Assembly: GCF_018070045.1 (NCBI RefSeq)
Contig: NZ_JAGPYK010000003.1
Location: 248,001 to 312,000, forward strand
Direction: 5' to 3'
Length of the DNA: 64,000 nucleotides
From: Micromonospora sp. U21
GTDB lineage: Bacteria > Actinomycetota > Actinomycetes > Mycobacteriales > Micromonosporaceae
Each line of letters starts with the position of its first letter. Position 1 is the first letter of the stretch. Positions 9,754-18,477 of this stretch are shown here, piece after piece. The notes beneath the pieces are model-generated. The model was given only the letters and a program-made list of their open reading frames with translations, had not been told where the DNA came from and made no database searches. The translations under genes and the position numbers were made by a program.

Positions 9754-10135
9754 GGGCTTCTCCTCTCTGGACTCCCCCGCCGACTTCCGGGGCCACCTGT
9801 CATCGTCCCGGGTAGTGTTAGCGCTCACATATGGCACGTCAACACTTAACCGGAAATACCGGTGTCACGGTCTCGTAACGGCGGCGCGTTTGGCAAGGGC
9901 ATCCCGAATACGCCCTCCACTACGGACGCAAGGTGGCACGACGGCGTGGACGTCAGGTGATCCACTCGTCATCGCTGACATCGGGGCATCCCCAACACGC
10001 GGACACCGCGATGTCAACGAAACCGAGTCGATCAAGCTGGATCGGAGATGGGGCGGGCCTTCACGGGCGATGCCGCGTGCGCGCAGCGAGGTACGTGCCC
10101 GGCGGTACGGGGGCGGGCAGCCGGGCCTGACGCCG
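9754..10135. other. Intergenic region with chvE promoter
   Basis: This 382-base gap holds the promoter and operator of the sugar-transporter operon at its left end. From about 9850 to 10135 I see no gene, tRNA or convincing terminator, only a weak GACGC/GCGTC stem next to the stop of the LacI gene. Confidence 0.6.
9815..9842 (-). promoter_or_regulatory. chvE operon promoter with LacI-type operator
   Basis: On the minus strand a -35 TTGACG (9842-9837) and a -10 TAACAC (9820-9815) are separated by 16 bases. The near-palindrome TGTGAGCGCTAACA (9829-9816) covers the end of the spacer and the -10, so a bound LacI-family repressor would block RNA polymerase. The araB promoter at 20183-20211 has the same arrangement. 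The motif form is typical of LacI-family operators with a central GCGC or CG step. Confidence 0.75.
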
Positions 10136-11146
10136 TCAGCGTCGGGGCGGCGCGGCCACGCTGTCGCGCGCGACCAGGGTCGGGGCGATGGTCTGACGCA
10201 GCGCCCCTCCGGTGCCCGATTCGATCTGAGCCAGCAACAGCTGGATACTCGCCCGCGCCACGGCGTCGAAGTCCGGCCGGACGGTGCTCAGCGGCGGAAT
10301 GAAGTACGCCGCCTCCGGCACGTCGTCGAAGCCGACCACGCTGATCTCGTCCGGCACCCGCCGACCGAACTCGTGCAACGCCCGCAGCACGCCGAGGGCG
10401 AGATGATCGTTGGCGGTGAAGATCGCGGTGACCTCGGGCATCCGCGCCAGCAGCTGCCCGCACCGGTATCCCGAGGCCGCTGACCAGTCCCCCTGCATCA
10501 ACGGTGGCGGGTCGACCCCCGCGGCCAGCAGCGCTTCCCGCCAGCCTTCGATCCGCCCAACGCTGTCGAACCAGTCCGACGGCCCCGACACGTGCCAGAC
10601 CGTGCGGTGCCCGGCGTCGAGCAGATGCTGGGTCGCCGCCCGGGCACCCGCCACCTGGTCGACCGTCACCAACGGCACCGGACGGCGTGGGTCACCGTCG
10701 ACGGTGACCAGCGGGACGTCCTTGGGCAGGCGTTCCAGCGCCTCACCGGCCGACTCCACCGGCGCGATGACGACGATGCCGGCGACCCGGTGCGACAGGT
10801 GCCGCTCGACCGCGGCCGAGATGGAGCGGTAGTCCAGGTCCCGCACGCTGCCCACACTCACCGCGAAACCCTCTTCCGCGGCGGTCTGCTCCAACGCGGC
10901 CAGCAACGACGCCGGCCCGTACAACGTCGTGTTCTGTGCCACCACGCCGATCACCTGGGATCGGCCGGTCACCAGGGCACGCGCCGCGCCGTTGGGCCGA
11001 TAGCCCAGTTCCGCGATCGCCGCCCGCACCCGCAACCGGGTCTGCTCACGGACATTGGGGTGCCCGTTCAGCACCCGCGACACCGTCTGGTGGGAGACAC
11101 CGGCCAGACGGGCGACGTCCGTCATCGCCGGACCGTGCACGGCCAT
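10136..11146 (-). CDS. LacI-family transcriptional regulator, probable pentose (arabinose) repressor
   Basis: A 336-residue regulator with an N-terminal LacI helix-turn-helix (MTDVARLAGVSHQTVSRVLNGHPNVREQTRLRV) and the hinge RPNGAARALVTGRS. A periplasmic-binding-like effector domain follows (VIGVVAQNTTLYGPASLLAALEQ... IFTANDHLALGVLRALHEFG... ISVVGFDDVPEAAYF). The ATG at 11146 is preceded by GGGGGAAG; the longer frame adds unrelated residues before the HTH. It lies between the arabinose operon and the chvE-type transporter, all on the minus strand. Matching operators at both promoters suggest it represses both and is released by a pentose, as LacI-type AraR is in other actinobacteria. That link is inferred from position and motifs. 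Confidence 0.88.
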   Translation of the reverse strand: MAVHGPAMTDVARLAGVSHQTVSRVLNGHPNVREQTRLRVRAAIAELGYRPNGAARALVTGRSQVIGVVAQNTTLYGPASLLAALEQTAAEEGFAVSVGSVRDLDYRSISAAVERHLSHRVAGIVVIAPVESAGEALERLPKDVPLVTVDGDPRRPVPLVTVDQVAGARAATQHLLDAGHRTVWHVSGPSDWFDSVGRIEGWREALLAAGVDPPPLMQGDWSAASGYRCGQLLARMPEVTAIFTANDHLALGVLRALHEFGRRVPDEISVVGFDDVPEAAYFIPPLSTVRPDFDAVARASIQLLLAQIESGTGGALRQTIAPTLVARDSVAAPPRR

Positions 11147-11416
11147 GTCACTTCCCCCGTCTGCGTACCCGAAGCCGCGGCCCGCCGACGTCGACTGGAG
11201 CGGTCCGCCGATCCCGGCGCTCAGCCACCACGCCGGTGCCAAACCCCCGCTGACCGGCGCTGGATGGCTGACAGTCTACGCCAGCCAACGCCCTGACCAG
11301 GCGTGCGGCTGGCCCGTGGCGACGCCCCGGGCGGCGCGGGCGAGTCCTGCCGGGGCAGGGAGTCCTGCCGCCCACGCCGCCTGTCACGGTCACTGCTTCA
11401 CCGCCTCGTGATCATG

Positions 11417-12919
11417 CTAGAAGCCGCGAGCCAGCCGGTAGTAGGCCTGGTTCCAGCGGATCTCGTCGGCGAAGCGGCGGGGCTCGGTGTCGGCGTCGAT
11501 GACGACCAGTTCGGTCCGGCTCATCTCGGCCAGGTCGTGCAACTCCTCCACGCCCACCGCCTGCGACAGCACGGTGTGGTGCGGGGCGCCGGCGGTGATC
11601 CACGCCTCGGCCGAACCGGGCAGGTGCGGTCGCGGACGCCAGACGGCCCGGGCCACCGGCAGCCGCCGCAGCGGCTGCGGCGGAGACACCACGTCGATCT
11701 CGTTGGCCACGAGCCGGAAACGCTCACCCATGTCGGCCAGCCCGAGCACCACCGCCGGACCGGGTGCGGCGTCGAAGACGAGCCGGACCGGATCCTCGCG
11801 CCCCCCGATGCTCAGCGGGTGGATCTCCACGTTCGGCACGCCGCCCGCGATGGTCGGGCAGACCTCGAGCATGTGCGCGCCGAGCACCAGCTCCTCGCCC
11901 GGGGTGAGGTCGTAGGTGTAGTCCTCCATGAACGATGTGCCGCCGTCCACGCCCACGGACATCGCCTTGAGGGTCCGGACCAGCACGGAGGTCTTCCAGT
12001 CGCCCTCGCCACCGAACCCGTAGCCGTCCGCCATCAACCGCTGCACGGCGATGCCGGGCAGCTGACGCAGCCCGCCGAGATCCTCGAAGTTCGTGGTGAA
12101 CGCGTGGAAGCCGCCGGCGTCCAGGAAGGCCCGCATGCCGAGCTCCAGGCGGGCGGCGTAACGCAGCGAGTCGTGCCGCTCACCCCCCGGGCGCAACCCC
12201 GGGGCGACCCGGTAGGTGTCGTCGTACTCCTTGACCAGGTCGTCCACCTGCGCGTCGGCGACCTGGTCGACGACCTGGACCAGGTCGTTGACGCCGTAGG
12301 TGTTGACCGACACCCCGAAGCGAAGCTCCGCCTCGACCTTGTCGCCCTCGGTCACGGCGACGTCGCGCATGTTGTCGCCGAAGCGGGCCAGGCGCAGCGA
12401 CCGCATCGCCGACCAGCCGAGCGCCGCGCGGGCCCACGCCCCGACCCGGGCGGTCACCCGCGGATCGCTGACGTGCCCGGCCACGGTCTTGCGTGCCACG
12501 CCGAGCCGGGTCTGGATGTACCCGAACTCACGGTCGCCGTGGGCGGCCTGGTTCAGGTTCATGAAGTCCATGTCGATGTCGTCCCACGGCAGCAGGACGT
12601 TGGCCTGGGTGTGCAGGTGCAGCAGTGGCGTCTGCAGGGCGTCCAACCCGGCGATCCACATCTTCGCCGGCGAGAAGGTGTGCATCCACGCGACCACCCC
12701 GATCGCTCCCTGCGCGGCGGCGTCGCGGCAGACCCGCAGAATCTCACCGCTGTTAGTCAGGACCGGCTTCCAGACCACCCGGGCGGGAACCTGCGGCGAG
12801 TCGTCGAGCGCGGCCGCGATCAGGCGGGACTGCTCGGCCACCTGCCGGAGAGTCTCCTCGCCGTACATGCCCTGGCTGCCGGTCAGGAACCAGATCTCGG
12901 GTGCGGTGTGTGGTGCCAT
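11417..12919 (-). CDS. araA: L-arabinose isomerase
   Basis: A 500-residue protein that converts L-arabinose to L-ribulose, the first step of cytoplasmic arabinose catabolism. The start matches AraA closely ([20 protein letters not shown]), as do [22 protein letters not shown] and [13 protein letters not shown]. Metal-ligand segments include FMEDYTYDL (E, about residue 330) and the EIHPLSIGG region with its conserved His. The length is that of the family. The ATG at 12919 has GGAAGG seven bases upstream; the open frame continues to 13240 only as a shadow of the permease gene. It is the last gene of the araBD-transporter-araA operon. Confidence 0.96.
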   Translation of the reverse strand: MAPHTAPEIWFLTGSQGMYGEETLRQVAEQSRLIAAALDDSPQVPARVVWKPVLTNSGEILRVCRDAAAQGAIGVVAWMHTFSPAKMWIAGLDALQTPLLHLHTQANVLLPWDDIDMDFMNLNQAAHGDREFGYIQTRLGVARKTVAGHVSDPRVTARVGAWARAALGWSAMRSLRLARFGDNMRDVAVTEGDKVEAELRFGVSVNTYGVNDLVQVVDQVADAQVDDLVKEYDDTYRVAPGLRPGGERHDSLRYAARLELGMRAFLDAGGFHAFTTNFEDLGGLRQLPGIAVQRLMADGYGFGGEGDWKTSVLVRTLKAMSVGVDGGTSFMEDYTYDLTPGEELVLGAHMLEVCPTIAGGVPNVEIHPLSIGGREDPVRLVFDAAPGPAVVLGLADMGERFRLVANEIDVVSPPQPLRRLPVARAVWRPRPHLPGSAEAWITAGAPHHTVLSQAVGVEELHDLAEMSRTELVVIDADTEPRRFADEIRWNQAYYRLARGF

Positions 12920-12945
12920 GGGGTTGCCTTCCGCGAGAGGGGCGG

Positions 12946-13935
12946 TCACTTGTAACGGATTCCGATGAGGCGCTGGAGGAGGATGAACGCGAAGAGCAGG
13001 CCGCCGATCACGATCTTGGTCCACCAGGAGTTGAGGCTCCCGTCGAAGGTGATGAGGGTCTGGATCACGCCCAGGACCAGGACGCCGAGCACCGTGCCGA
13101 AGACGTACCCCGAGCCACCGGTGAGCACGGTGCCGCCGATGACGACCGCCGCGATGACGTCCAGCTCCATGCCGACGCCGATCAGGGGCGCGCCGGAGAG
13201 GGTGTAGAAGGACAGCAGGATCCCGCCGATCGCGGAGCACAGACCGCTGATCGTGTAGACGGCGATCCGGGTACGCCCCACCGGCAGGCCCATCAGCAGC
13301 GCCGACTGCGGGTTACCGCCGATGGCGTGGACGTTGCGGCCGAGACGGGTGTAGGCCAGCGTGTAGGCGGCGACGACGACCACGGCGAAGGCGATGAGCA
13401 CGCTGATCGAGACGAAGTTGCCTCGGGGATCTCCGATCCGCTCCTGGGACATCCTGGTCCAGAACCCGTCGGTGATCGGGATGGACGAGCCGGAGATGAA
13501 CGTGCACATCCCCCGGGCGAAGAACATCCCGGCGAGGGTGACGATGAACGGCTGGATGTCGAAGAAGTGGATGGCACAGCCCATCAGCAGGCCGAGCGTC
13601 GGGCCGATGAGCAGGGCGATGACGAGCACGAGCGCCGCCGGCAGGCCCTGCTGGAGCAGCGAGGCCGACACCATCGCCGTCATGGCGACGACGGAGCCGA
13701 CGGACAGGTCGATGCCGCCGGTGAGGATCACGAAGGTCATCCCCACCGCGACGACGAGCAGGAAGCCGTTGTCGATGAAGACGTTGAAGATGACCTGCAC
13801 GTTGGAGAACGCCTGGTACTGGGACACGCCGATGCCGTACATGACCAGGAGCAGGGCGAGTGTGGCCAGGACCGGTATCTGCCGCCTCGGCAGCCGGAGC
13901 CGGGTACGGCCAGCGGTGAGCGATCCAGTGGTCAT
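12946..13935 (-). CDS. yjfF: Furanose-type sugar ABC transporter permease (YjfF-like)
   Basis: A 329-residue permease of the RbsC family with about nine hydrophobic segments. Family motifs include [16 protein letters not shown] (about residue 75) and [23 protein letters not shown] near the C-terminus. It pairs with a second permease just upstream, with which it overlaps by four bases (TCAT at 13932-13935). That two-permease layout with a YtfR-like ATPase is the YtfQ-YtfR-YtfT-YjfF architecture known for galactofuranose uptake in E. coli. Inside an ara operon it more likely imports L-arabinose, probably as the furanose. The symbol marks family, not proven specificity. Confidence 0.87.
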   Translation of the reverse strand: MTTGSLTAGRTRLRLPRRQIPVLATLALLLVMYGIGVSQYQAFSNVQVIFNVFIDNGFLLVVAVGMTFVILTGGIDLSVGSVVAMTAMVSASLLQQGLPAALVLVIALLIGPTLGLLMGCAIHFFDIQPFIVTLAGMFFARGMCTFISGSSIPITDGFWTRMSQERIGDPRGNFVSISVLIAFAVVVVAAYTLAYTRLGRNVHAIGGNPQSALLMGLPVGRTRIAVYTISGLCSAIGGILLSFYTLSGAPLIGVGMELDVIAAVVIGGTVLTGGSGYVFGTVLGVLVLGVIQTLITFDGSLNSWWTKIVIGGLLFAFILLQRLIGIRYK

Positions 13936-15002
13936 GCCGGCACCTGCTCCTTCGGCGAGTCGGTGACGGCGCTGGGCGGTGGGGCGCTGCTCCTTCGGCG
14001 GGCGAACCGCGCCCGGAAGGCCGGCGCCTGGATGAGGCAGACGGCGATGACGACGACCGCTTTGAACAGCAGCGAGGTCTGCGGCGAGATGTTCATGGCG
14101 TACACCGTGGTGGTCAGGGTCTGGATGATCAGCGCGCCGAGGATGGTGCCGCTGAGGAAGAACCGCCCGCCCGCGAGGGACGTGCCGCCGATGACGACCG
14201 CGAGGATGGCGTCGAGTTCCACCCAGAGGCCGGCGGCATTGCCGTCGGCGCTGGAGACGTTGGCCGTCATCATGAAACCGGCGACCGCGGCGCAGACGGC
14301 GCTGAGGACGTACGCGAGGAAGATGACGCGGCCGGAGCGGATGCCGGCCAGTCGGCTCGCCTCGGCGTTGCCGCCCACCGACTCGATGATCATGCCGAGC
14401 GCGGTGCGGCGGGTGAACGCGCCGACGAGCAGGGCCGCCGCCAGGGCGATGAGGATGGCCAGTGGCAGGGTGAGCACGTGGCCCAGCCCGATAGCCCGGT
14501 ACGGCTCAGAGTTGATGGTGATGATCTGGCCCTCGGTGATCAGCTGAGCGAGCCCTCGGCCGGCCACCATCAGGATCAGGGTGGCGATGATCGGTTGGAT
14601 TCCGATCACGGCCACCAGCACCCCGTTCCAGGCGCCCAGCACGAGCGCCACCCCCAGCGCCATCGCGAGGGCGGTCAGCACCACGGGAAGGCTGTTCTGG
14701 TCGGGCTGCTGACTGATGTACATGCAGGCGATCGCGCCACTGATCGCACACATCGACCCGACTGACAGGTCGATGCCGCCGGTCGAGATGACGACGGTCA
14801 TGCCCAGCGCGACGAGGATCAGCGGCGCGCTCAGCCGCAGGATGTCGATCGGCGTGCCGTACAGGTGCCCGTCCTTGAGCTCGACGGACAGGAACCCGGG
14901 CCGGTAGACCGTGTTCGCGGCGAGCATGACGACGAGCACGGCGGCGGGCCAGAACAGCCGGTGAGCGGTCATCGCCCGGTAGCGGCCCACGGTGTCGTTC
15001 AT
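13932..15002 (-). CDS. ytfT: Furanose-type sugar ABC transporter permease (YtfT-like)
   Basis: A 356-residue permease of the same family as its downstream partner. The family motif [20 protein letters not shown] lies near residue 80, and GGTSLAGGRFFLSGTILGALI near the C-terminus. The ATG at 15002 overlaps the ATPase stop (ATGA at 14999-15002) and is clearly the start; the frame upstream to 15287 reads an Arg/His-rich shadow of the ATPase gene. The short basic tail FARRRSSAPPPSAV is not conserved in the family. Together with the YjfF-like protein it should form a heterodimeric channel. Confidence 0.88.
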   Translation of the reverse strand: MNDTVGRYRAMTAHRLFWPAAVLVVMLAANTVYRPGFLSVELKDGHLYGTPIDILRLSAPLILVALGMTVVISTGGIDLSVGSMCAISGAIACMYISQQPDQNSLPVVLTALAMALGVALVLGAWNGVLVAVIGIQPIIATLILMVAGRGLAQLITEGQIITINSEPYRAIGLGHVLTLPLAILIALAAALLVGAFTRRTALGMIIESVGGNAEASRLAGIRSGRVIFLAYVLSAVCAAVAGFMMTANVSSADGNAAGLWVELDAILAVVIGGTSLAGGRFFLSGTILGALIIQTLTTTVYAMNISPQTSLLFKAVVVIAVCLIQAPAFRARFARRRSSAPPPSAVTDSPKEQVPA

Positions 15003-16540
15003 CGGTCTGCCTCCTCCCGGTGGGTTCCACTGGCGATGGTCTGCATGACGCGGTCGGCGTCGAGGCTGTCGTCGTTGGCGAGCTGCGCGACCATCTGCCG
15101 GTCCCGCATCACGGCGACCTTGTGACTGAGGCGCAGCACCTCCTCCAACTCGGCGGAGATGAACAGCACGGCCATGCCGCCGTCGGACAGCTGCGTCACG
15201 AGTTTCTGGATCTCGGTCTTCGCGCCGATGTCGATGCCCCGGGTGGGTTCGTCGAGGATCAGCAGCCGCGGCTCGGTGATCAGCCACCGGGCCAGGAGCA
15301 CCTTCTGCTGGTTGCCTCCGGAGAGGTTGCGGACCGGCACCTCCGGGTCGGCCGGCCGGATGCTGAGCGCCTTGATGTACTTCTCGACCAGCTCGTCCTG
15401 ACGGCGACGCGGGATGGGCCGCAACCAGCCCCGGGCGGCCTGCATGGCGAGGATCAGGTTCTCGCGGACCGACAGGTCGGCGACGATGCCCTCCGCGCGG
15501 CGGTTCTCCGAGCAGAAGCCGATGCCCCGGTCGATGGCCTGCGCTGGGGTGCGCAGGCCGCTCGGCTCGCCGTTGACCGCGACCTGACCGCCGTCCGCCC
15601 GGTCGGCACCGAACAGCAACCTCGCCACCTCGGTACGGCCGGAGCCCAGCAGGCCGGCCAGGCCCACCACCTCACCGGCGTGGATGGTGAGGCTGAACGG
15701 CTCGACCGCGCCCGCCCGGCCGAGGTTCGACACCGCCACCAGCGGGGTGCCCTCCTCCACGGCGGCCAGGTCCCGTCGGGAGTGCTCCTCGATGCCCTCG
15801 AGGACGTCGAGTTCCTTGCCGATCATCTTCTCGACGAGGCTGAGCTGGGGCAGCTCAATGGTCGGGTATTCGCCGACGAGCCCGCCGTTGCGCAGCACGG
15901 TGATGCGATCGGCGATCTCGTAGACCTGGTCGAGGAAGTGGGTCACGAACAGGATCGCGATGCCCTCGTCGCGCAGTTGCCGCATGATGCGGAAAAGCTG
16001 CGCGACCTCGCCGGCGTCGAGGCTGGAGGTCGGCTCGTCGAGGATCAGCACCCGGGCCTGGATGTCGATCGCGCGGGCGATGGCGACCATCTGCTGAATC
16101 GCGAGGGAGTACGAGCCGAGCGGCGCGCTGACGTCAAGGTCGAGGTCGAGCCGGGCCAGGAGCGCACGCGCTCGGCGGCGGACCTCGCCCCAGCGGACGG
16201 CGCCGAGCAACCGGGGCTCACGGCCGATGAAGATGTTCTCCGCCACCGAGAGGTTGGTGCAGAGGTTGACCTCCTGGTAGACGGTGCTCACCCCGGCGGC
16301 CGTCGCCTGCATCGGCCCGCTGAAGGACACCGGCGCACCGTCGAGGGTGATCGCGCCCTCGTCGGTGTCGTAGACGCCGGTCAGCACCTTGATGAGGGTC
16401 GACTTGCCGGCCCCGTTCTCGCCCATCAGGGCGTGCACCTCGCCGGGGAAGAGCCGGAAGTTGACGTCGTGGAGTGCACGCACCCCGGGGAAGGACTTGC
16501 TGATCCCGGTCATCGTCAGGACCGGACGGCTATCCGTCAT
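14999..16540 (-). CDS. ytfR: Sugar ABC transporter ATPase with two ABC domains (YtfR-like)
   Basis: A 513-residue tandem ATPase of the RbsA/YtfR group. The first domain has GENGAGKST and LILDEPTSSLD; the second has the degenerate GLLGSGRTEV, the LSGGNQQKV signature and [37 protein letters not shown] is the usual N-terminus, so the ATG at 16540 is accepted. It is coupled to the downstream permease by a four-base overlap. A hairpin lies in the spacer before it, after the binding-protein gene, as in the chvE operon. It powers arabinose uptake in the ara operon. Confidence 0.92.
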   Translation of the reverse strand: MTDSRPVLTMTGISKSFPGVRALHDVNFRLFPGEVHALMGENGAGKSTLIKVLTGVYDTDEGAITLDGAPVSFSGPMQATAAGVSTVYQEVNLCTNLSVAENIFIGREPRLLGAVRWGEVRRRARALLARLDLDLDVSAPLGSYSLAIQQMVAIARAIDIQARVLILDEPTSSLDAGEVAQLFRIMRQLRDEGIAILFVTHFLDQVYEIADRITVLRNGGLVGEYPTIELPQLSLVEKMIGKELDVLEGIEEHSRRDLAAVEEGTPLVAVSNLGRAGAVEPFSLTIHAGEVVGLAGLLGSGRTEVARLLFGADRADGGQVAVNGEPSGLRTPAQAIDRGIGFCSENRRAEGIVADLSVRENLILAMQAARGWLRPIPRRRQDELVEKYIKALSIRPADPEVPVRNLSGGNQQKVLLARWLITEPRLLILDEPTRGIDIGAKTEIQKLVTQLSDGGMAVLFISAELEEVLRLSHKVAVMRDRQMVAQLANDDSLDADRVMQTIASGTHREEADR

Positions 16541-16618
16541 CCCATCAGACCTCTTCTGGGGTTGTCGACGCGGAAGGACCGCTTACTCCCGGTCCGTTCG
16601 GGGGATGGGCTGACGCTG

Positions 16619-16648
16619 CGGGGCCGCCGCGCGAGCGCGGCGACCCCG
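16619..16648 (-). promoter_or_regulatory. Intra-operon stem-loop after ytfQ-like gene
   Basis: An imperfect inverted repeat (about 12-14 bp with one mismatch, CGGGGCCGCCGCG paired with CGCGGCGACCCCG) lies between the binding-protein and ATPase genes. Its place matches the stem-loop at 8573-8605 in the chvE operon, suggesting the same role in setting expression ratios. Confidence 0.5.
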
Positions 16649-16655
16649 GCGTCGA

Positions 16656-17657
16656 TCAGTACTTACGGTTGGGCAGTGCTTCCTTGGCCTGCTCCTGCGT
16701 GAAGGTGGTCTCCTCGGTCTCGATCCGAGCAGGCACCTCCTCGCCCGCGGAGACCTTCTTGGCCAGGTCCATCAGCTGTGGGCCGAGCAGCGGGCTGCAC
16801 TCCGCGATGAAGTTGAACTTCCCGTCGGCCAGAGCCTGCATGCCGTCCTTGACCGCGTCGACCGTGATGATGGTGATGTCCTTGCCGGGCACCTTGCCGG
16901 CCGCGGTGATCGCCTCGAGCGCGCCCAGACCCATGTCGTCGTTGTGCGCGAACAGCACGTCGATCTTCGGGTTGGCCTTGAGGAACTGCTCCATCACGGC
17001 CTTGCCGCCGGCCCGGGTGAACTCACCGGTCTGGGAAGCGATGATCTTCAGGTTCGGGTTGGCGGCGATCGCCTCGGCGAAGCCCTTCTTGCGGTCGTTG
17101 GCCGGGGCGGCGCCAGCGCTGCCCTGCAACTCGACGATGTTCACCGGGCCCGATGCGGTCTTCTTCTGCTCGACCAGCCACTCGCCGGCGAGCCGGCCCT
17201 CCTTGATGAAGTCCGAGCCGAGGAAGGTCTTGTACAGGCTCTTGTCGGCCGAGTCGACCGAGCGGTCGGTCAGGATGACCGGGATGCCGGCGTCCTTGGC
17301 CTCCTTGAGCACGGTGTCCCAACCGGACTCCACCACCGGCGAAAAGGCGATCACGTCGACCTTCTGCTGGATGTAGTTACGGATCGCCTTGATCTGGTTT
17401 TCCTGCTTCTGCTGCGCGTCGTCGAACTTCAGCTCGACGCCCGCGGCGGCGGCCGCCTCCTTGATCGAGGTGGTGTTCGCGGTACGCCAGCCGCTCTCCG
17501 CACCGACCTGGGAGAAGCCCAACGTGATCTTGCCGTCGTCGGCGGCCCCGCCGCCGGTGTCGCTGTTGCCGCAGGCCGCCACGCCGCCGACGAGCAGCAC
17601 GCTGGCGAGGACCGCGACAGCGCGCCACGGAGCGGATTGCGTTCGCATCTTTCTCAT
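16656..17657 (-). CDS. ytfQ: Sugar-binding lipoprotein (YtfQ-like)
   Basis: A 333-residue lipoprotein; the signal peptide ends in GGVAAC. The mature start KITLGFSQVGAESGWRTANTTSIKEAA is the characteristic opening of YtfQ-type binding proteins. IDVLFAHNDDMGLGALEAITAAG and IITVDAVKDGMQALADGKFN are standard for the type I sugar-binding fold. The ATG at 17657 has AAGGAG five to six bases upstream and is preferred over the in-frame start at 17696. It captures the sugar for the YtfR-YtfT-YjfF-like transporter. A 127-base spacer separates it from araD, without an obvious own operator, so it probably rides on the araB promoter. Confidence 0.9.
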   Translation of the reverse strand: MRKMRTQSAPWRAVAVLASVLLVGGVAACGNSDTGGGAADDGKITLGFSQVGAESGWRTANTTSIKEAAAAAGVELKFDDAQQKQENQIKAIRNYIQQKVDVIAFSPVVESGWDTVLKEAKDAGIPVILTDRSVDSADKSLYKTFLGSDFIKEGRLAGEWLVEQKKTASGPVNIVELQGSAGAAPANDRKKGFAEAIAANPNLKIIASQTGEFTRAGGKAVMEQFLKANPKIDVLFAHNDDMGLGALEAITAAGKVPGKDITIITVDAVKDGMQALADGKFNFIAECSPLLGPQLMDLAKKVSAGEEVPARIETEETTFTQEQAKEALPNRKY

Positions 17658-17784
17658 CGGATCTCCTTGGCTGGGTGTGGTGGGTGACCGCGCCAACCGC
17701 CGACGTGGGGGCGGGCGGCGTACGCGGGTGGTGCGTGCGGTGCCGTCGGTGGTGCAGCCCGGCGGGCTGCGCCGGGGTCGCCGG

Positions 17785-18477
17785 TCAGGAACCCGCCGGT
17801 GAGGTCGGTTGTTGGCCGTAGACGTTCTGGTAGCGGTGGTAGAGGGCGTCGATGTCCGCCTGTGCGATCGGCACCGGCCGCCCGAGTGCGCGGGTCAGGT
17901 GCGCGGTGCGGGCGACGTCCTCGCACATGACCGCCGCCTTGACCGCCGCGCGGGCGTCGCGGCCGATGGTGAAGACGCCGTGGTTACGCATGAGCACCGC
18001 GGGTGAGCGGTGCCCGGCGAGCGTGGTGACGATGCCCTTGCCGATGTCGTCCCCGCCGATCAGCGCGAACGGACCCACCGGGATCTCCCCGCCGAACTCG
18101 TCGGCCTGCGCCGTGAGGTGGCAGGGGATCGCCTCCCCGCGGGCGGCCCAGGCGGTGGCGTACGAGCTGTGGGTGTGCACCACCCCGCCGACCTCCGGCA
18201 TCGCGCGATAGACGTACGCGTGGGCGGCGGTGTCGCTGGACGGGGCGAGGTCCCCCTCGACGAGGACGCCATCGAGGTCGCAGACCACCATGGTGTCCGC
18301 CGAAAGGTCGTCGTAGCCGATGCCACTGGGCTTGATGACCATGAGGTCTCGACCGGGAACCCGCGCGGAGATGTTGCCGGCCGTCCAGGCCACCAGGCGG
18401 TACCGGGTCAGTTCGGCGTGCAGGCGGGCGACCGTCTCACGCAGCTCGCGGATCTGTCGGGTCACCTCGGCGTTCAT
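17785..18477 (-). CDS. araD: L-ribulose-5-phosphate 4-epimerase
   Basis: A 230-residue class II aldolase-fold enzyme that turns L-ribulose 5-phosphate into D-xylulose 5-phosphate, the exit from arabinose catabolism to the pentose phosphate pathway. Seen motifs are WTAGNISARVPG and KPSGIGYDDL (phosphate binding), the zinc-binding HTHS and a further RNHGVF. The closing YHRYQNVYGQ matches AraD C-termini. The ATG overlaps the araB stop by four bases. Length is normal for the family. Confidence 0.93.
   Translation of the reverse strand: MNAEVTRQIRELRETVARLHAELTRYRLVAWTAGNISARVPGRDLMVIKPSGIGYDDLSADTMVVCDLDGVLVEGDLAPSSDTAAHAYVYRAMPEVGGVVHTHSSYATAWAARGEAIPCHLTAQADEFGGEIPVGPFALIGGDDIGKGIVTTLAGHRSPAVLMRNHGVFTIGRDARAAVKAAVMCEDVARTAHLTRALGRPVPIAQADIDALYHRYQNVYGQQPTSPAGS

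Noticed and set aside
7552..9849. A 765-codon plus-strand open frame across the chvE and mmsA genes
   Set aside because: Antisense shadow; no motifs, start signal or domain, and the minus-strand genes are unmistakable.
11341..11375. GAGTCCTGCCG direct repeat and CCTGCC/GGCAGG hairpin near the end of the arabinose operon
   Set aside because: It lies upstream of the LacI gene and downstream of araA; the hairpin loop is only two bases, so a terminator role is not convincing.
12901..14547. A long plus-strand open frame rich in Glu/Asp/Arg/Gln
   Set aside because: Antisense of the two permeases; the composition is typical of reversed hydrophobic codons.
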